DNA of 64,000 nucleotides from Anaerolineales bacterium UBA6055 (GTDB taxonomy: Bacteria; Chloroflexota; Anaerolineae; Aggregatilineales; Phototrophicaceae), in contig DIYL01000056.1 in assembly GCA_002428985.1 (NCBI GenBank), positions 54,352-118,351 on the forward strand, written 5' to 3'. The notes under the pieces were generated by a model. That model saw only the letters and a list, made by a program, of their open reading frames with translations, was not told the origin of the DNA and searched no databases. Every line of letters begins with the position of its first letter. Position 1 is the stretch's first letter. The translations under genes and the position numbers were made by a program. This document shows positions 9,144-17,666 of this stretch, in pieces.

Positions 9144-10094
9144 ATGCGTCGTATTCTTTTGATAGTCCTACTACTGCTGAGCATAAGCGCAGTATCAGCC
9201 CAAGATAATCCAGAAGCAACACCCGATGGCAGTGGTGTAACTGTTGTTGAACCTGCCGAGACAACCCAAGAAGAAGCCCCAATCTCTGCCCAACCTGAAA
9301 ATATTTTTGGTGATTCCCTATCCGAATTGATTAACTTGCGTAATGACCTTGAGCTATTGGCAACTGCCGTTCGAGGCACCGTTCGTCCTGATGGTTGGTC
9401 GGGTAATCTCGATGTGACAAACCCCGAACTTCCACTCTTGATTCGCCTTGATCTCGAATTGTTACTTGCCGATACACTCGGATTTGATGTGCCAGCAGAT
9501 TGGTTTGGGATCGCTTTTGCTGACGTACAGTATCAAGTTCGTGACCTAAGACATGATATCGAAATTCTCTCGGATGAATTACTCGGTGATGGGGCACGCC
9601 CCGATGGGTGGAGTGGTAGCCCGAATCCATTATGGGCATGTGATCGCTCGACACAGACACTCGTTCAATTATTAGCGCAAGGGGATTTCTTTGTGGCGGT
9701 CGCTGATTCCAACAGCCCCGATTTTTGCGCGATATTGGAATTACAAGTTGTTAGTTTTGTAGAGCAAAATCTCTTTACAATCGACACCACCGACCCCTAT
9801 TTCACCTCTGCTGTGAGAACATCTTTGCCGGGATCTGTCACGGCAAATACCGATTTTGTGGTTGCTTTCTTTGATATTCAAGCGACCCAACGCGCTGCAG
9901 TCATTCCTAATGGTACAGTTATGACACCGGTTGGACGTAATGGTGCAAACGAATTCTCAAGGATGGTTATGTTTGAAGGCGACGGATTCTTGTTATTCGC
10001 CGAATATACATTTACATCATTAACTGACGAAGAATTTAATGCATTAGAAGGTGCACCTGCTGTACAAACCTTCTGCACCGCGGATTGGTGTTAG
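9144..10094 (+). CDS. exported protein with duplicated RPDGWSG motif
   Basis: The 316-residue protein has a signal peptide (MRRILLIVLLLLSISAVSAQ/DN) and then an acidic, proline- and threonine-rich linker. The core holds two related segments. Each has a hydrophobic helix of the RNDLELLATAV or RHDIEILSDEL kind followed by RPDGWSG (about residues 81 and 153). The C-terminal half (about 170-316) is a separate domain with four cysteines (WACDRS, PDFCAIL, TFCTADWC) that probably form disulfides outside the cell. I do not recognise a named family. A short palindrome follows the gene 17 bp after its stop. Confidence 0.7.
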   Translation: MRRILLIVLLLLSISAVSAQDNPEATPDGSGVTVVEPAETTQEEAPISAQPENIFGDSLSELINLRNDLELLATAVRGTVRPDGWSGNLDVTNPELPLLIRLDLELLLADTLGFDVPADWFGIAFADVQYQVRDLRHDIEILSDELLGDGARPDGWSGSPNPLWACDRSTQTLVQLLAQGDFFVAVADSNSPDFCAILELQVVSFVEQNLFTIDTTDPYFTSAVRTSLPGSVTANTDFVVAFFDIQATQRAAVIPNGTVMTPVGRNGANEFSRMVMFEGDGFLLFAEYTFTSLTDEEFNALEGAPAVQTFCTADWC

Positions 10095-10110
10095 AATATC
10101 CAGAAAACAC

Positions 10111-10139
10111 TGTAGGGGCATGCATATCATGCCTCTACA
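10111..10139. repeat. TGTAGGGG-type intergenic palindrome
   Basis: TGTAGGGGCATG (10111-10122) pairs with CATGCCTCTACA (10128-10139) over 12 bp with one G-T wobble. It belongs to the same family as the elements at 19447, 28821 and 42213-42301. No T-run follows. Confidence 0.6.
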
Positions 10140-10264
10140 AAACTACGAATAACCCTCAATTCAGATATTCCGCCTACAATCATTTGTATAGATTACATCT
10201 CTTAATGTGTGCTGTCATATTGTAAAGTTATTGTCAGCTAATAAACTTAAGGAGACGACTATTT

Positions 10265-11539
10265 ATGAAACCCGAAACACTTGCAATTCACGCGGGCTAT
10301 GAAACCGACCCGACCACAAAATCGGTTGCTGTTCCTATTTATCAAACTGTTGCATATGAATTTGATAACGCTCAACACGGAGCGGATCTGTTTAACCTAG
10401 CTGTACCGGGCAACATCTACACTCGTATCATGAACCCGACCAATGATGTGCTTGAACAACGTGTCGCACAGCTTGAAGGCGGTGTCGGTGCGTTGGCTGT
10501 GAGTGCTGGTAGTGCGGCAGTTAACTTTTCGATTTTGAACCTTGCCGAAGCAGGCAACAATATTGTATCTGTACCGTTGCTCTATGGGGGTACATACACA
10601 CTCTTCCGTCATATGCTACCAAAATTGGGCATTGATGTTCGCTTCGCAGCAGACGATAGCCCAGCTAGTCTTGAAGCACTAATTGACGATAAAACCTCGG
10701 CTGTTTATTGTGAATCTATCGGTAACCCAGCCGGTAACATCCCTGATTTTGAAGCTATTGCAGAAATGGCACACAAACACGGTGTCCCTGTGATTGTTGA
10801 TAACACTGTTGCAACTCCGGCATTGATTCGTCCATTTGATTATGGGGCAGATATTGTTGTGCATTCACTCACTAAATATATGGGTGGACACGGTACAACG
10901 ATTGCTGGTGTGATCGTCGATTCTGGTAACTTCCCATGGGCAGAAAACGCAGAACGCTTCCCAATGTTTAGTGAACCCGAAGCATCCTACCACGGTGTTG
11001 TCTATACCGAAGCAATGGGACCTGCTGCGTATATCGGTCGTGCGCGTACGGTTGCGCTACGTAATATGGGGTCGGCATTGAGTCCATTTAACGCCTTCTT
11101 GATTTTGCAAGGTATGGAAACATTGCCACTGCGTATGGAACGTCACACCGAAAATGCTCTTGCTGTTGCGAAACACCTCGAAGCACATGATAGTGTCGCA
11201 TGGGTCAACTATGCAGGTCTAGAAAGTTCACAATACTATGACCTTGCACAAAAATACACCAACGGTCGCCCATCTGCGCTGATGACATTCGGCATTAAAG
11301 GTGGTTTTGAAGCGGGTGTTAAATTCTACGATGCGTTGCAAATCTTCAAACGCCTTGTCAACATTGGGGATGCTAAATCACTTGCAGCACACCCAGCGTC
11401 TACAACACATCGCCAATTGACCGAAGCTGAACTCGAATCCGCAGGTGTAACACCTGATATGATTCGTCTGTGCATCGGTATTGAACATATTGATGACATC
11501 ATTGCTGATCTTGATCAAGCATTGGAAGCAGCACAATAA
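10265..11539 (+). CDS. metY: O-acetylhomoserine sulfhydrylase (homocysteine synthase)
   Basis: The 424-residue PLP enzyme of the Cys/Met metabolism family converts O-acetylhomoserine and sulfide to homocysteine. Features are the N-terminal KPETLAIHAGYETDPTT, YTRIMNPTNDVLEQRVA, the cofactor-contact segment SAGSAAVNFSI, IVDNTVATPALIRP, and the PLP lysine in VVHSLTKYMGGHG. The C-terminus has the family pattern SLAAHPASTTHRQL and IRLCIGIEHIDDI. Length and motifs are those of MetY rather than cystathionine gamma-synthase. AAGGAG precedes the ATG by about ten bases. No SAM-riboswitch-like leader is seen in the 170 bp upstream, and no other methionine genes are adjacent. Confidence 0.93.
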   Translation: MKPETLAIHAGYETDPTTKSVAVPIYQTVAYEFDNAQHGADLFNLAVPGNIYTRIMNPTNDVLEQRVAQLEGGVGALAVSAGSAAVNFSILNLAEAGNNIVSVPLLYGGTYTLFRHMLPKLGIDVRFAADDSPASLEALIDDKTSAVYCESIGNPAGNIPDFEAIAEMAHKHGVPVIVDNTVATPALIRPFDYGADIVVHSLTKYMGGHGTTIAGVIVDSGNFPWAENAERFPMFSEPEASYHGVVYTEAMGPAAYIGRARTVALRNMGSALSPFNAFLILQGMETLPLRMERHTENALAVAKHLEAHDSVAWVNYAGLESSQYYDLAQKYTNGRPSALMTFGIKGGFEAGVKFYDALQIFKRLVNIGDAKSLAAHPASTTHRQLTEAELESAGVTPDMIRLCIGIEHIDDIIADLDQALEAAQ

Positions 11540-11557
11540 GACGATAAAAATAGGATG

Positions 11558-11606
11558 CAACAGGCGGTTGTTAATCAGATTTTTAATCAATTACGGCCGT
11601 CTGTTG
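11558..11606. repeat. long-loop inverted repeat after metY
   Basis: CAACAGGCGG (11558-11567) pairs with CCGTCTGTTG (11597-11606) with one wobble, around a 29-nt AT-rich loop. It lies 19 bp after metY. It lacks a following T-run and may act as a weak terminator or 3' stabiliser. Confidence 0.4.
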
Positions 11607-11660
11607 ACAGTAGGATTGCTCAGGTGATAAACGTTACGTTTTGTAGAGCGGACTTGGTGC

Positions 11661-11666
11661 TATACT
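11661..11666 (+). promoter_or_regulatory. extended -10 element TGCTATACT
   Basis: TATACT preceded by TGC lies 35 bp before the response-regulator ATG. The same TGCTATACT string occurs upstream of the acetyltransferase at 31151. No good -35 is present, which fits an extended -10 promoter. Confidence 0.4.
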
Positions 11667-11700
11667 GTGTTGGAGATTAATAACACCTGAGGGAAAAACA

Positions 11701-12075
11701 ATGAGTGCAAGAATTCTTTGTGTAGAAGACAACCCACAAAATATGCGCTTAGTTCGAAAGATTCTACAGCATCAAAATTTTGAAGTCATCGAAGCACCCG
11801 ATGGCTTAACTGGTGTTGACCTTGCCCATAAAGAGATGCCAGATTTAATTTTGATGGACATCAACTTACCTGATATTGATGGGTTAGAAGCAACTGCCCG
11901 CATCAAAGCCAATCCAGAATTGCAGTCAATACCTGTTGTGGCATTAACTGCCAATGCGATGTATGGTGACGAAGAACGGGCGTTAGCAGCCGGATGTGAT
12001 GGCTATATTTCAAAACCTGTCAGCCGAGCCAAGTTAATTGAGCAAGTAATCCATTATTTGAATATGGCTGACTAG
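11701..12075 (+). CDS. single-domain response regulator
   Basis: The 124-residue protein is a stand-alone CheY/DivK-like receiver domain. It has the acidic pair in CVEDNPQN, phospho-acceptor Asp in LILMDINLPDIDG, conserved Thr in VVALTANAM, and Lys in GYISKPVS. It has no output domain, so it must signal by protein contact or phosphotransfer. The next gene encodes a close relative 55 bp downstream, which suggests a duplicated pair. No kinase is adjacent; the nearest is the broken PAS kinase at 49.5 kb. GAGGG precedes the ATG. Confidence 0.92.
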   Translation: MSARILCVEDNPQNMRLVRKILQHQNFEVIEAPDGLTGVDLAHKEMPDLILMDINLPDIDGLEATARIKANPELQSIPVVALTANAMYGDEERALAAGCDGYISKPVSRAKLIEQVIHYLNMAD

Positions 12076-12130
12076 AAGATCATCCGATACAATATCGCGC
12101 TGATAATGAAATAAAGTGGAGTAATAATAT

Positions 12131-12502
12131 ATGACCGCACGTATTCTTTATGTTGAGGATAACCCGCAAAATATGGACTTGGTGTTGCGTATCCTCACAC
12201 ATGTCGGCGGATATGATGCATTTGGTGCTGTTGATGGGTTATCTGGTGTTGATATGGCAGTCCAAGAAAAACCCGATCTGATCATTATGGACATTAACCT
12301 GCCTGACATCAGCGGATTAGAAGCGACTAATCGCATTAAATCGATCCCCGAAACAGCAAGTATCCCAGTTGTCGCATTTACAGCCAACATCACCGAGCAT
12401 GACCGTGCATCCTTTAATGATGCCGGATGTGATGGCTATATGTCGAAACCTGCCAGTGCGACCATCTTGCTTAATGTAGTATCCGAGTACCTCGCCTCAT
12501 AA
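12131..12502 (+). CDS. single-domain response regulator (paralogue)
   Basis: This is a second 123-residue receiver domain in tandem with the previous gene and very similar to it. It has YVEDNPQNMDLVLRIL, phospho-acceptor Asp in LIIMDINLPDISG, Thr in VAFTANITE and Lys in GYMSKPAS. All catalytic residues are intact. The retained NPQNM signature at the acidic pocket is shared by both, pointing to a duplication. The two may compete for one kinase or form a phosphorelay sink; that is inference from their form. Confidence 0.92.
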   Translation: MTARILYVEDNPQNMDLVLRILTHVGGYDAFGAVDGLSGVDMAVQEKPDLIIMDINLPDISGLEATNRIKSIPETASIPVVAFTANITEHDRASFNDAGCDGYMSKPASATILLNVVSEYLAS

Positions 12503-12554
12503 CACCCTAAATGCTGTGTTAAACAAATAACGTGAATACCCTCGTTAACTCTGT

Positions 12555-12575
12555 GGGCGGAGCTTAAATCCGCCC
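12555..12575. repeat. inverted repeat between convergent genes
   Basis: GGGCGGA (12555-12561) pairs perfectly with TCCGCCC (12569-12575). It lies between the second response regulator and the convergent ArsR gene and may end transcription from either side, although no T-run is present. Confidence 0.45.
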
Positions 12576-12613
12576 TCGCACGATTCATTGTCTAGCTACC
12601 CGCTTTTGATTGC

Positions 12614-13255
12614 CTACTGAAAATATTCGAGGAATGATCCTTCAAAGATATATTTGCTCCCGCTTTTGTCTCGGCGCAAGTAACCCATATCGACTAGGTC
12701 GCGGCGCAATCCAGCCGAGTCTCCATGGCGTTTTTTGATAATCTCATTGACCTCACGCTCGGTATAAATCCGATCACGCTCAAAGGAACTCACTAACCAT
12801 TCTAGTACGACGATTAATTTTGCACGTTTACGAGGAATTGTTATCAGCCTTTGGTTCTCGGTGCAATCGCGCAAGGTTTTCTTGGCAAAATCATTAATAT
12901 CCAGAGCATCCAACCAACTATAATCCGGCTCACTATCATCGAAATCAAAGCGAAACGCATCTAGTGTGATGATACTTTTCCCGATTTTTTTCATCGTGTC
13001 AGTGTTTAAGCTATAAAAGCGTTGATTAGCATCAAAACGCAATCGTACAATCCCCGTTGGACGCAACTTCGATAAATGATGCGACACGGTTGGTTCGGTC
13101 AAGTCAAGTAATTGTGCCAACTCACCTACGTTGCGCTCACCGTCTATCAACAAGCTGACAATTTTCAAGCGGGTTTGATCGCCTAACGCCTTAAAAATCA
13201 TCAGCATATCATCAAACTTACCTTCATCAATCTCTGCTCTGACATTTTCACTCAT
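12614..13255 (-). CDS. ArsR-type regulator with C-terminal DUF2087 domain
   Basis: The 213-residue protein has an N-terminal winged-helix ArsR domain (about 15-95: FKALGDQTRLKIVSLLIDGERNVGELAQLLDLTEPTVSHHLSKL). It ends in DUF2087 (about 135-205: IPRKRAKLIVVLEWLVSSFE, DRIYTEREVNEIIKKRHGD, LRRDLVDMGYLRRD). No metal-binding CxC motif is seen in the DNA-binding domain, so a metal sensor is unlikely. DUF2087 occurs alone in the gene at 33162. Two TCTA-TAGA palindromes upstream suggest autoregulation. AAAGGA precedes the ATG. Confidence 0.88.
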   Translation of the reverse strand: MSENVRAEIDEGKFDDMLMIFKALGDQTRLKIVSLLIDGERNVGELAQLLDLTEPTVSHHLSKLRPTGIVRLRFDANQRFYSLNTDTMKKIGKSIITLDAFRFDFDDSEPDYSWLDALDINDFAKKTLRDCTENQRLITIPRKRAKLIVVLEWLVSSFERDRIYTEREVNEIIKKRHGDSAGLRRDLVDMGYLRRDKSGSKYIFEGSFLEYFQ

Positions 13256-13301
13256 GTCATTTCCTTTTTGATTACTTTTGTAGATTGAATTTCGATAATT
13301 A

Positions 13302-13330
13302 TCTAATTAGAAGTATATCTAAATAGATAT
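13302..13330. promoter_or_regulatory. two TCTA-NN-TAGA palindromes (candidate ArsR operator)
   Basis: TCTAATTAGA (13302-13311) is a perfect 10-bp palindrome. ATATCTA-AA-TAGATAT (13315-13330) has perfect 7-bp arms and carries the same TCTA/TAGA core 16 bp away. Both lie 47-75 bp upstream of the ArsR-DUF2087 start, where an autoregulatory operator would be expected. Confidence 0.5.
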
Positions 13331-13570
13331 GTGTGTCAAGAGGTCAAAAGAAGTTGTTAAAATATATGTATTACTTTCGTCTAAACTGTTGTTTGGTGTT
13401 CTGAGAACTAGTTTATTTTTAGTTGCTTTGGCTCATTTAGATAAATAATTAATATAACATTTTGACCTCTAAACGCCTTTCACTTTCTTAATGATAGTTC
13501 ATATGTTTGAGCGATCAGTTTGCTATATGATGATGGTGGGAGAAAACAAAATACTATTAGGGGGTAACAT

Positions 13571-14173
13571 ATGTTAGAACCAAGTCATGCACTTATTGTG
13601 AGTGGTGTCTTATTAATTTTTGGTTTTGCTAATGCTTTTGTTGGGCGTGATATTTTCCGGCCATTGCTAGTCGCTTATGGGTTTATTGCGGGTATCCTAG
13701 TTGTTGGTGCTGTTGCTCAATATACTAATACAGAGGCTTCAGCATTAGCTGTCATTATCGTTGGTGGTCTCTTCGCTTTACTCAGCTTCATAATTTACTA
13801 CCTGGGTCTAGCTATGCTTGGTGCAGGGGCAAGCATTGTTATTGTTCAATATATTGCACAAGCGCTTGGGCTCACACCAGCACCGTTGCTGCTATTGGCG
13901 ATCGCAGTGATTGTTGGCGTATTAGCTATTATTTTCCATGATTATATTTTGATCCTTATGACTGCATTGGGTGGCGCAACAATGGTAGCGCAAGCACTGT
14001 ATCTGTTCTTCCCAGACACACAGGCGCGCTTCTCATTTATGAACGGCTTGACCTTTGTTAATGTAGGGACACCTGCACTTGTTCTCGGTGCAATCGTGAC
14101 ACTTGTTTTAGCAGGGTTGGGTATCTACGTTCAGTATAAATCATTCGAAGAACACAAACATCTAAGCTATTAA
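13571..14173 (+). CDS. DUF4203-like polytopic membrane protein
   Basis: The 200-residue protein is almost entirely hydrophobic, with about six or seven membrane segments (HALIVSGVLLIFGFANAFVG, ASALAVIIVGGLFALLSFII, LLLLAIAVIVGVLAIIFHDY, LVLGAIVTLVLAGLGIYVQY). Its glycine-rich helices resemble DUF4203/TMEM198-type proteins, whose function is unknown. The C-terminus is short and charged (KSFEEHKHLSY). It diverges from the ArsR gene across a 315-bp AT-rich region that holds the TCTA palindromes and could share regulation. GGGGG is the ribosome binding site. A strong terminator follows. Confidence 0.7.
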   Translation: MLEPSHALIVSGVLLIFGFANAFVGRDIFRPLLVAYGFIAGILVVGAVAQYTNTEASALAVIIVGGLFALLSFIIYYLGLAMLGAGASIVIVQYIAQALGLTPAPLLLLAIAVIVGVLAIIFHDYILILMTALGGATMVAQALYLFFPDTQARFSFMNGLTFVNVGTPALVLGAIVTLVLAGLGIYVQYKSFEEHKHLSY

Positions 14174-14184
14174 ATACAAGAAAT

Positions 14185-14211
14185 GGGTATGCTACACAGC
14201 TACCCGTTTTT
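14185..14211 (+). terminator. rho-independent terminator
   Basis: GGGTA and TACCC, with inner GCT/AGC pairs around ACAC, form a stable hairpin followed by GTTTTTA. It ends the membrane-protein gene 12 bp earlier. Confidence 0.75.
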
Positions 14212-14283
14212 ACTTTTATATTGCCTCCGCGTAAAATACATTCTATAGTTCCCCTTTGCCAATCCGCATTATGAGGACATCAA

Positions 14284-14592
14284 ATGCCCAAAATTCGATA
14301 TACCGATCACGCACGTGAGCGTATGTTCCTACGTAATATCTCTAAATCTATGATTCGCTCTGCACTTGATCAATCTGATAAAACGATTGCTGAAGATGAT
14401 GGTGACACACGCTACGTCAAAGAAGTCAGACGTGAGAGTGAACACCACGATTTGCATGTGGTCGCTAAGCCACTGACTGATGAAGGTAAGGATGTATGGT
14501 TGATTAAAACAGTCTGGATACGTGGTGAAGATGACCCCGTGGGGCTTGAAAAATTACTCAAAACTTTGTGGATGAAGCTATTTTTCAGATAG
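14284..14592 (+). CDS. DUF4258 domain protein
   Basis: The 102-residue protein starts MPKIRYTDHARERMFLRNIS, the signature of DUF4258 (H-A-x-E-R-M followed by an I-S segment). The family is small and uncharacterised; some members resemble RelE-like toxin folds and sit beside antitoxins. No antitoxin-like partner is seen here: the gene downstream encodes a 240-residue DUF6544-like protein. The C-terminal part, DPVGLEKLLKTLWMKLFFR, is hydrophobic. GAGGAC precedes the ATG. Domain call is good; function is unknown. Confidence 0.75.
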   Translation: MPKIRYTDHARERMFLRNISKSMIRSALDQSDKTIAEDDGDTRYVKEVRRESEHHDLHVVAKPLTDEGKDVWLIKTVWIRGEDDPVGLEKLLKTLWMKLFFR

Positions 14593-14699
14593 ACGATATG
14601 ACATTTGTCGTTGAAAAACCTGTCGGCTTCCCATTCCCAATAACTTATGATGTGGTCTAAAGTAAGATATAACTTAAGATAAGTGTGGAGAAGACAATC

Positions 14700-15422
14700 A
14701 TGCAAGTTCTTGATGCTTCGGGAATTATCACACATGATATGTTGGCAGGGTTACCCGAACCTGTGCGTCGTTATCTCACATACAGTCAGCTTCTTGGTAA
14801 TATTGCGGTCAAGAATGCGCGTGTCATGTATACCGGAGAATTTCGTCTATCGGCCGATAAGCCATGGATGCAAATGCAAGCTGAGCAGTTTTATACTGTT
14901 GACCCACCAAGTTTTGAATGGAATGCAGGGTTTAAATTTTTAGGCATCCCGTTGATGTCCGCCTGTGATACCTATCGTGATGGCAATGCACATATGGTCG
15001 GTAAGCTGGCCAATTTGTTCACTGTGTTTGATGCACATGATAGTAAAGAATTATTGCAAGGGACGATGATCCGTTATCTACAAGAAATGGTTTGGTTCCC
15101 AACTGCATATCTATCGCCTTATATTACTTGGCATGAAGTTGATGATCATTGTGCAGATGCGACATTTGTTTACTATGATAGCTCGGTAACGGGTCGTTTC
15201 TACTTTGATGATATGGGGCGAGTGGTCAATTTTGTCGCAGAACGTTATGCCGAAAATAATGGTGACTATCATTTGCATACATGGTCAACACCAATGACCG
15301 ACTATGCGACGTTTGGCGATTTTCGTGTACCGCGTACAGGGCTTGCTATTTGGCAATTCCCCGATGAAGACCTGATCTATATCAAACTCACGGTCAACGA
15401 TATTCAATATGATGTGGATTGA
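14700..15422 (+). CDS. DUF6544-like protein
   Basis: The 240-residue protein resembles the DUF6544 family: LAGLPEPVRRYLTYSQ near the N-terminus, FRLSADKPWMQMQAEQFYT, PPSFEWNAGFK and a late segment of the PMTDYATFGDFRVPRTG type. Family function is unknown; the fold may be a beta-rich lipid-binding barrel, but that is inference. No signal peptide is visible. The ATG at 14700 is preferred over the GTG at 14685 because GGAG at 14687-14690 is well placed for it. A terminator follows. Confidence 0.75.
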   Translation: MQVLDASGIITHDMLAGLPEPVRRYLTYSQLLGNIAVKNARVMYTGEFRLSADKPWMQMQAEQFYTVDPPSFEWNAGFKFLGIPLMSACDTYRDGNAHMVGKLANLFTVFDAHDSKELLQGTMIRYLQEMVWFPTAYLSPYITWHEVDDHCADATFVYYDSSVTGRFYFDDMGRVVNFVAERYAENNGDYHLHTWSTPMTDYATFGDFRVPRTGLAIWQFPDEDLIYIKLTVNDIQYDVD

Positions 15423-15432
15423 TAAATAATTA

Positions 15433-15475
15433 AACACAATCTGCCCCAATTAGAATCGAGGCAGTGTTGGTTTTT
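15433..15475 (+). terminator. rho-independent terminator
   Basis: CTGCC (15441-15445) pairs with GGCAG (15460-15464) and AACA with TGTT extends the stem past a bulge. GGTTTTTATT follows. It ends the DUF6544-like gene. Confidence 0.55.
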
Positions 15476-15522
15476 ATTATAGATTATCGTTTATGATAGG
15501 ACTCAAAATTAAATCCAACATC

Positions 15523-15552
15523 TAGGGTAGAATGTAATTTCTATCTACCCTA
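15523..15552. repeat. inverted repeat between convergent genes
   Basis: TAGGGTAGA (15523-15531) and TCTACCCTA (15544-15552) are perfect 9-bp arms around a 12-nt loop. The site lies 17 bp past the stop of the leftward gene at 15570 and may end its transcription, although the T-run is poor. Confidence 0.5.
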
Positions 15553-15569
15553 ATGAGTTTGCGTATTTG

Positions 15570-17570
15570 CTAATCGATAGTTGTTTCTTTGTCCTTTGGA
15601 ACCGGGAATTTCTTCAACAGAATCTCCATCGCATCGTCAATAGATTGACCATGCCACACTGTTTGATCGTTGTGTTTAATATGTCCGGTACTATATTCGT
15701 AAGTATAGAATGGAATTTTACCTTCATCGAGATCAGCTTTTGTTTGCTCACGCTCCACACTTTTGTAGTATTGCTCACCACCACTAGAGACACCAGCTTC
15801 GGCGGCAAAACCTACACCATTTTCTGGAATCTGAGGTTTGACCACTTCTTGCGCAGCTTTATCAACAAGCCGCCATTGTGTGAACTCTTTCCCGTCGCCT
15901 TTTGTATATACATCTGAGGAATCACCCTCCTTGGCTTGGATATATCCTGCCTGTTTGAAACGGTTTGCCCAATAATTGGTGTATAACGGTACAATACGTC
16001 CCGTTTTACCTGAGAATGCTGCTTTGATTGCTTTAACAAATGGCGTTGCATCTTCAATCACTTTTTGAATGATCTTACTTGAAGATCCACTTGGGTCTTC
16101 GTTAATTTGATCGCCAATTTCGGTGGATTTTTCTTTGTTGAATCCAGTGAAACCTGTTTGACCAGAAATCTCTTGCATACGACCTGCATTCAAGGAGTTA
16201 TCCGCATCAATAAAGTATGGTTTCCCATCTTTCCAAATGACATTGTCTTGATGCACATCAGACATACCTGTCAAGAAGGCAAAGGCAATGGCTTCTGTTA
16301 ACGCGTTTGTTGGGTCTTCTGATCCACTTAGACTACGTGCTTGTTCACCTTGTACAAATTCAATCAGGGAACCGTAATTCTCATGGGTTTGCATCTTGAT
16401 GGTTGTGATTGCTTCATCTGGGTCAAGTTCTGCCAGCTCGTTCATTTTATTTGCTAAGCTATCTTCTTGATGACCAAAGAGGGCTTTTTCAATACTACGG
16501 TCTTCAGGCTTAATAACAACTTTAACCGAGCCTTTACCTGGAAACATCCCTTTATCATCTGCTGGCTTTGTATAGGTTACAAACATTGTCCCCAAGCCTT
16601 TATCGTGAAGGTCACTACCATCAATCTCGATTTTGGTAATCCCAACTTCAGAAACATCTGGCGGATAAATTGAACTACGCCAGTGCATGATTGCCGCTGC
16701 TACATCACCCGCACCACTCGTGATTTTTGCATATACACGCTTAGACCATTCGAACCATTTTTCATGTTGATCAACGCCCCATGATGCAAGCTCAAGCCGT
16801 AGTGGGTGTTTTAATTTTTCGATGTTTTCTTGGGTTGCCATTAGGTCAGGATTGATACCCCCATTGACAGCTGCCGTACGGAGGATGCCGTCAAGTTTTT
16901 CTTCTGCGAGTTTTTCACGCTCTTCTGCAACCTGAGTTCGTTCTTTTTCAGTCAGTTTACGAATATTACCGTCGTCATCCAGATTGCTGTATTGCCCTGA
17001 GTGTGTCTTGATGATTTTACTACCATCGCGCCTAGCACTTGTTTTTTCTGCAATGGTATATAAACCAACAGCCTCATTCCAATGGACTTTGTTTTTAGGA
17101 TATGAGACTGTATTCATCTTTGACCCGCGAATATACCCGCCGTCTAGCATACTGGTTGAAGGATCCCATTCTCCTGGTGCAGTATCAACAGCACGTGTCC
17201 AAGTCTCATCACCCTTTGTTTTCGTATCAGCAGGGTCTACGACTAACTCTGTCCCGCTTGGGATGTTACGTCCAATTTTTGTGTTGGTTGATAGAAAATC
17301 ACGGAGGTGCGTTTTCCCAGTGGTAACAGCAGGCGTAAATGTACGTTGTATGCCTTTACCAGCATCGGATTTTGAAATAAGACGTTGGACAGCTTGATTA
17401 CCAATTGTTCCTTGTAGTTGCAAAATGGTGTCTGTATCCAACTGTACATTGTTATCATCGACCTTATCAGCAAGATCAGGGGAATTGTTTTGGTCTATTG
17501 CAGTTTTGGGTTTTGGGAGGTTTAATTTAGATCTTTTTCTACGAATCTTCTTACGCTTGTAATGAGGCAT
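15570..17570 (-). CDS. large protein with eCIS-type N-terminal tag and LanM/kinase-like motif
   Basis: The 666-residue protein begins with a very basic stretch (HYKRKKIRRKRSKLN). LQLQGTIGNQAVQRLIS follows at about residues 50-66; this motif recurs at the N-termini of proteins associated with extracellular contractile injection systems (eCIS) and DUF4157. An SH3-like region (about 90-160) and a charged coiled-coil (about 205-230) come next. Around 434-457, SDVHQDNVIW...YFIDADN resembles the catalytic loop of LanM/DUF4135 lanthipeptide dehydratases and related kinase-like folds; YGSLIEFVQGEQ fits upstream. No LanC cyclase domain is present. I infer an injected or secreted effector with a kinase-like domain. 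The ATG at 17570 follows AGAGG by six bases. No eCIS structural genes are in view. Confidence 0.6.
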   Translation of the reverse strand: MPHYKRKKIRRKRSKLNLPKPKTAIDQNNSPDLADKVDDNNVQLDTDTILQLQGTIGNQAVQRLISKSDAGKGIQRTFTPAVTTGKTHLRDFLSTNTKIGRNIPSGTELVVDPADTKTKGDETWTRAVDTAPGEWDPSTSMLDGGYIRGSKMNTVSYPKNKVHWNEAVGLYTIAEKTSARRDGSKIIKTHSGQYSNLDDDGNIRKLTEKERTQVAEEREKLAEEKLDGILRTAAVNGGINPDLMATQENIEKLKHPLRLELASWGVDQHEKWFEWSKRVYAKITSGAGDVAAAIMHWRSSIYPPDVSEVGITKIEIDGSDLHDKGLGTMFVTYTKPADDKGMFPGKGSVKVVIKPEDRSIEKALFGHQEDSLANKMNELAELDPDEAITTIKMQTHENYGSLIEFVQGEQARSLSGSEDPTNALTEAIAFAFLTGMSDVHQDNVIWKDGKPYFIDADNSLNAGRMQEISGQTGFTGFNKEKSTEIGDQINEDPSGSSSKIIQKVIEDATPFVKAIKAAFSGKTGRIVPLYTNYWANRFKQAGYIQAKEGDSSDVYTKGDGKEFTQWRLVDKAAQEVVKPQIPENGVGFAAEAGVSSGGEQYYKSVEREQTKADLDEGKIPFYTYEYSTGHIKHNDQTVWHGQSIDDAMEILLKKFPVPKDKETTID

Positions 17571-17666
17571 GAGAATCCTCTTCATCTCTTTAGTCTATAA
17601 CAATAAGTATAGGGCATTGTTTTCAATCAAGTCAAATAAAATTGATAAACTTAAATTTTCTTAACA

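Noticed and set aside
10095..10264. SAM-type riboswitch before metY
   Set aside because: No SAM-I or SAM-II core pattern can be found; only the TGTAGGGG-type palindrome is present.
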